DNA of 64,000 bases, from NCBI GenBank assembly GCA_935421135.1, contig OW285189.1, positions 11,119,072-11,183,071 of the forward strand. The letters run 5' to 3'. This document shows positions 63,963 to 64,000 of the stretch, piece after piece. Under the pieces are notes generated by a model. The model worked only from the letters and a program-made list of their open reading frames with translations. It made no database searches and had not been told where the DNA came from. The number at the start of each line of letters is the position of its first letter. Position 1 is the first letter of the stretch. Position numbers and translations under genes: made by a program. This stretch comes from Bugulina stolonifera. Lineage: Eukaryota > Bryozoa > Gymnolaemata > Cheilostomatida > Bugulidae.

Positions 63963-64000
63963 GTAAGTGTAGCCCTAGTACTCAGCCTACACATACAATA

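Overview
The window is animal nuclear DNA: AT-rich, visibly CpG-poor outside exons and a few mobile elements, with GT-AG introns of about 0.1 to 6 kb. Nearly all of it is the middle of one plus-strand gene, a Trio/Kalirin-family Rho guanine-nucleotide exchange factor. Both ends of the gene lie outside: the Sec14 domain and first spectrin repeats upstream, the second DH-PH module and anything after it downstream. The protein is clearly a Trio/Kalirin orthologue but looks more diverged than I would expect in a vertebrate. Together with a single gene in place of a TRIO/KALRN pair, that suggests an invertebrate, perhaps an early-branching one such as a sponge. This is an inference; no marker here fixes the species.

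Layout. Spectrin-repeat exons lie at 2193-2354, 9900-10079, 12727-12846, 14436-14627, 15753-15893, 17967-18081, 18515-18630, 25101-25226 and 30436-30713. The first DH domain is on 31159-31338, 31816-31975, 32336-32470 and 33187-33264. The PH domain is on 33903-34082, 34638-34742 and 35173-35345. A terminal exon at 35488-35641 ends in TGA and is followed by AATAAA signals, which would give a short, one-GEF protein like Kalirin-7. After 5.5 kb of mobile-element-rich DNA the gene resumes with an SH3 domain (44094-44171 and 46656-46881) and Ser/basic linker exons (53176-53293, 56258-56462, 60670-60759, 63894-63962) that lead toward the second GEF module.

The most striking property is a series of candidate alternative first exons inside the introns. 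Each begins with ATG, often has an in-frame stop just upstream, and ends in a GT donor whose phase fits the next core exon. They are at 4642-6396 (585 codons), 7781-7927, 8105-8173, 20701-22689 (663 codons), 29803-29922, 41149-41214, 50330-50381 and 58118-58246, with a weaker TATA-associated extended exon at 17880-18081. If real, the locus encodes a modular family of GEFs that keep different amounts of the spectrin/DH-PH/SH3 chassis behind different N-termini, including two long disordered, Ser-rich ones. A possible in-frame cassette exon (51662-51784) and a possible two-exon antisense gene in an intron (46403 down to 45547) are also proposed.

Non-coding structure includes a 785-bp solo LTR with perfect 8-bp terminal inverted repeats, a 4-bp target duplication and many internal hairpins (37544-38328). 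Twenty bases beyond it is a 324-bp hAT-type MITE with an 8-bp target duplication and an internal tRNA-like segment. There are also a fold-back element, a dispersed repeat in two copies, a 22-copy 28-bp minisatellite, a 25-bp minisatellite whose last unit forms a splice acceptor, and a 12-mer found exactly five times on the two strands.
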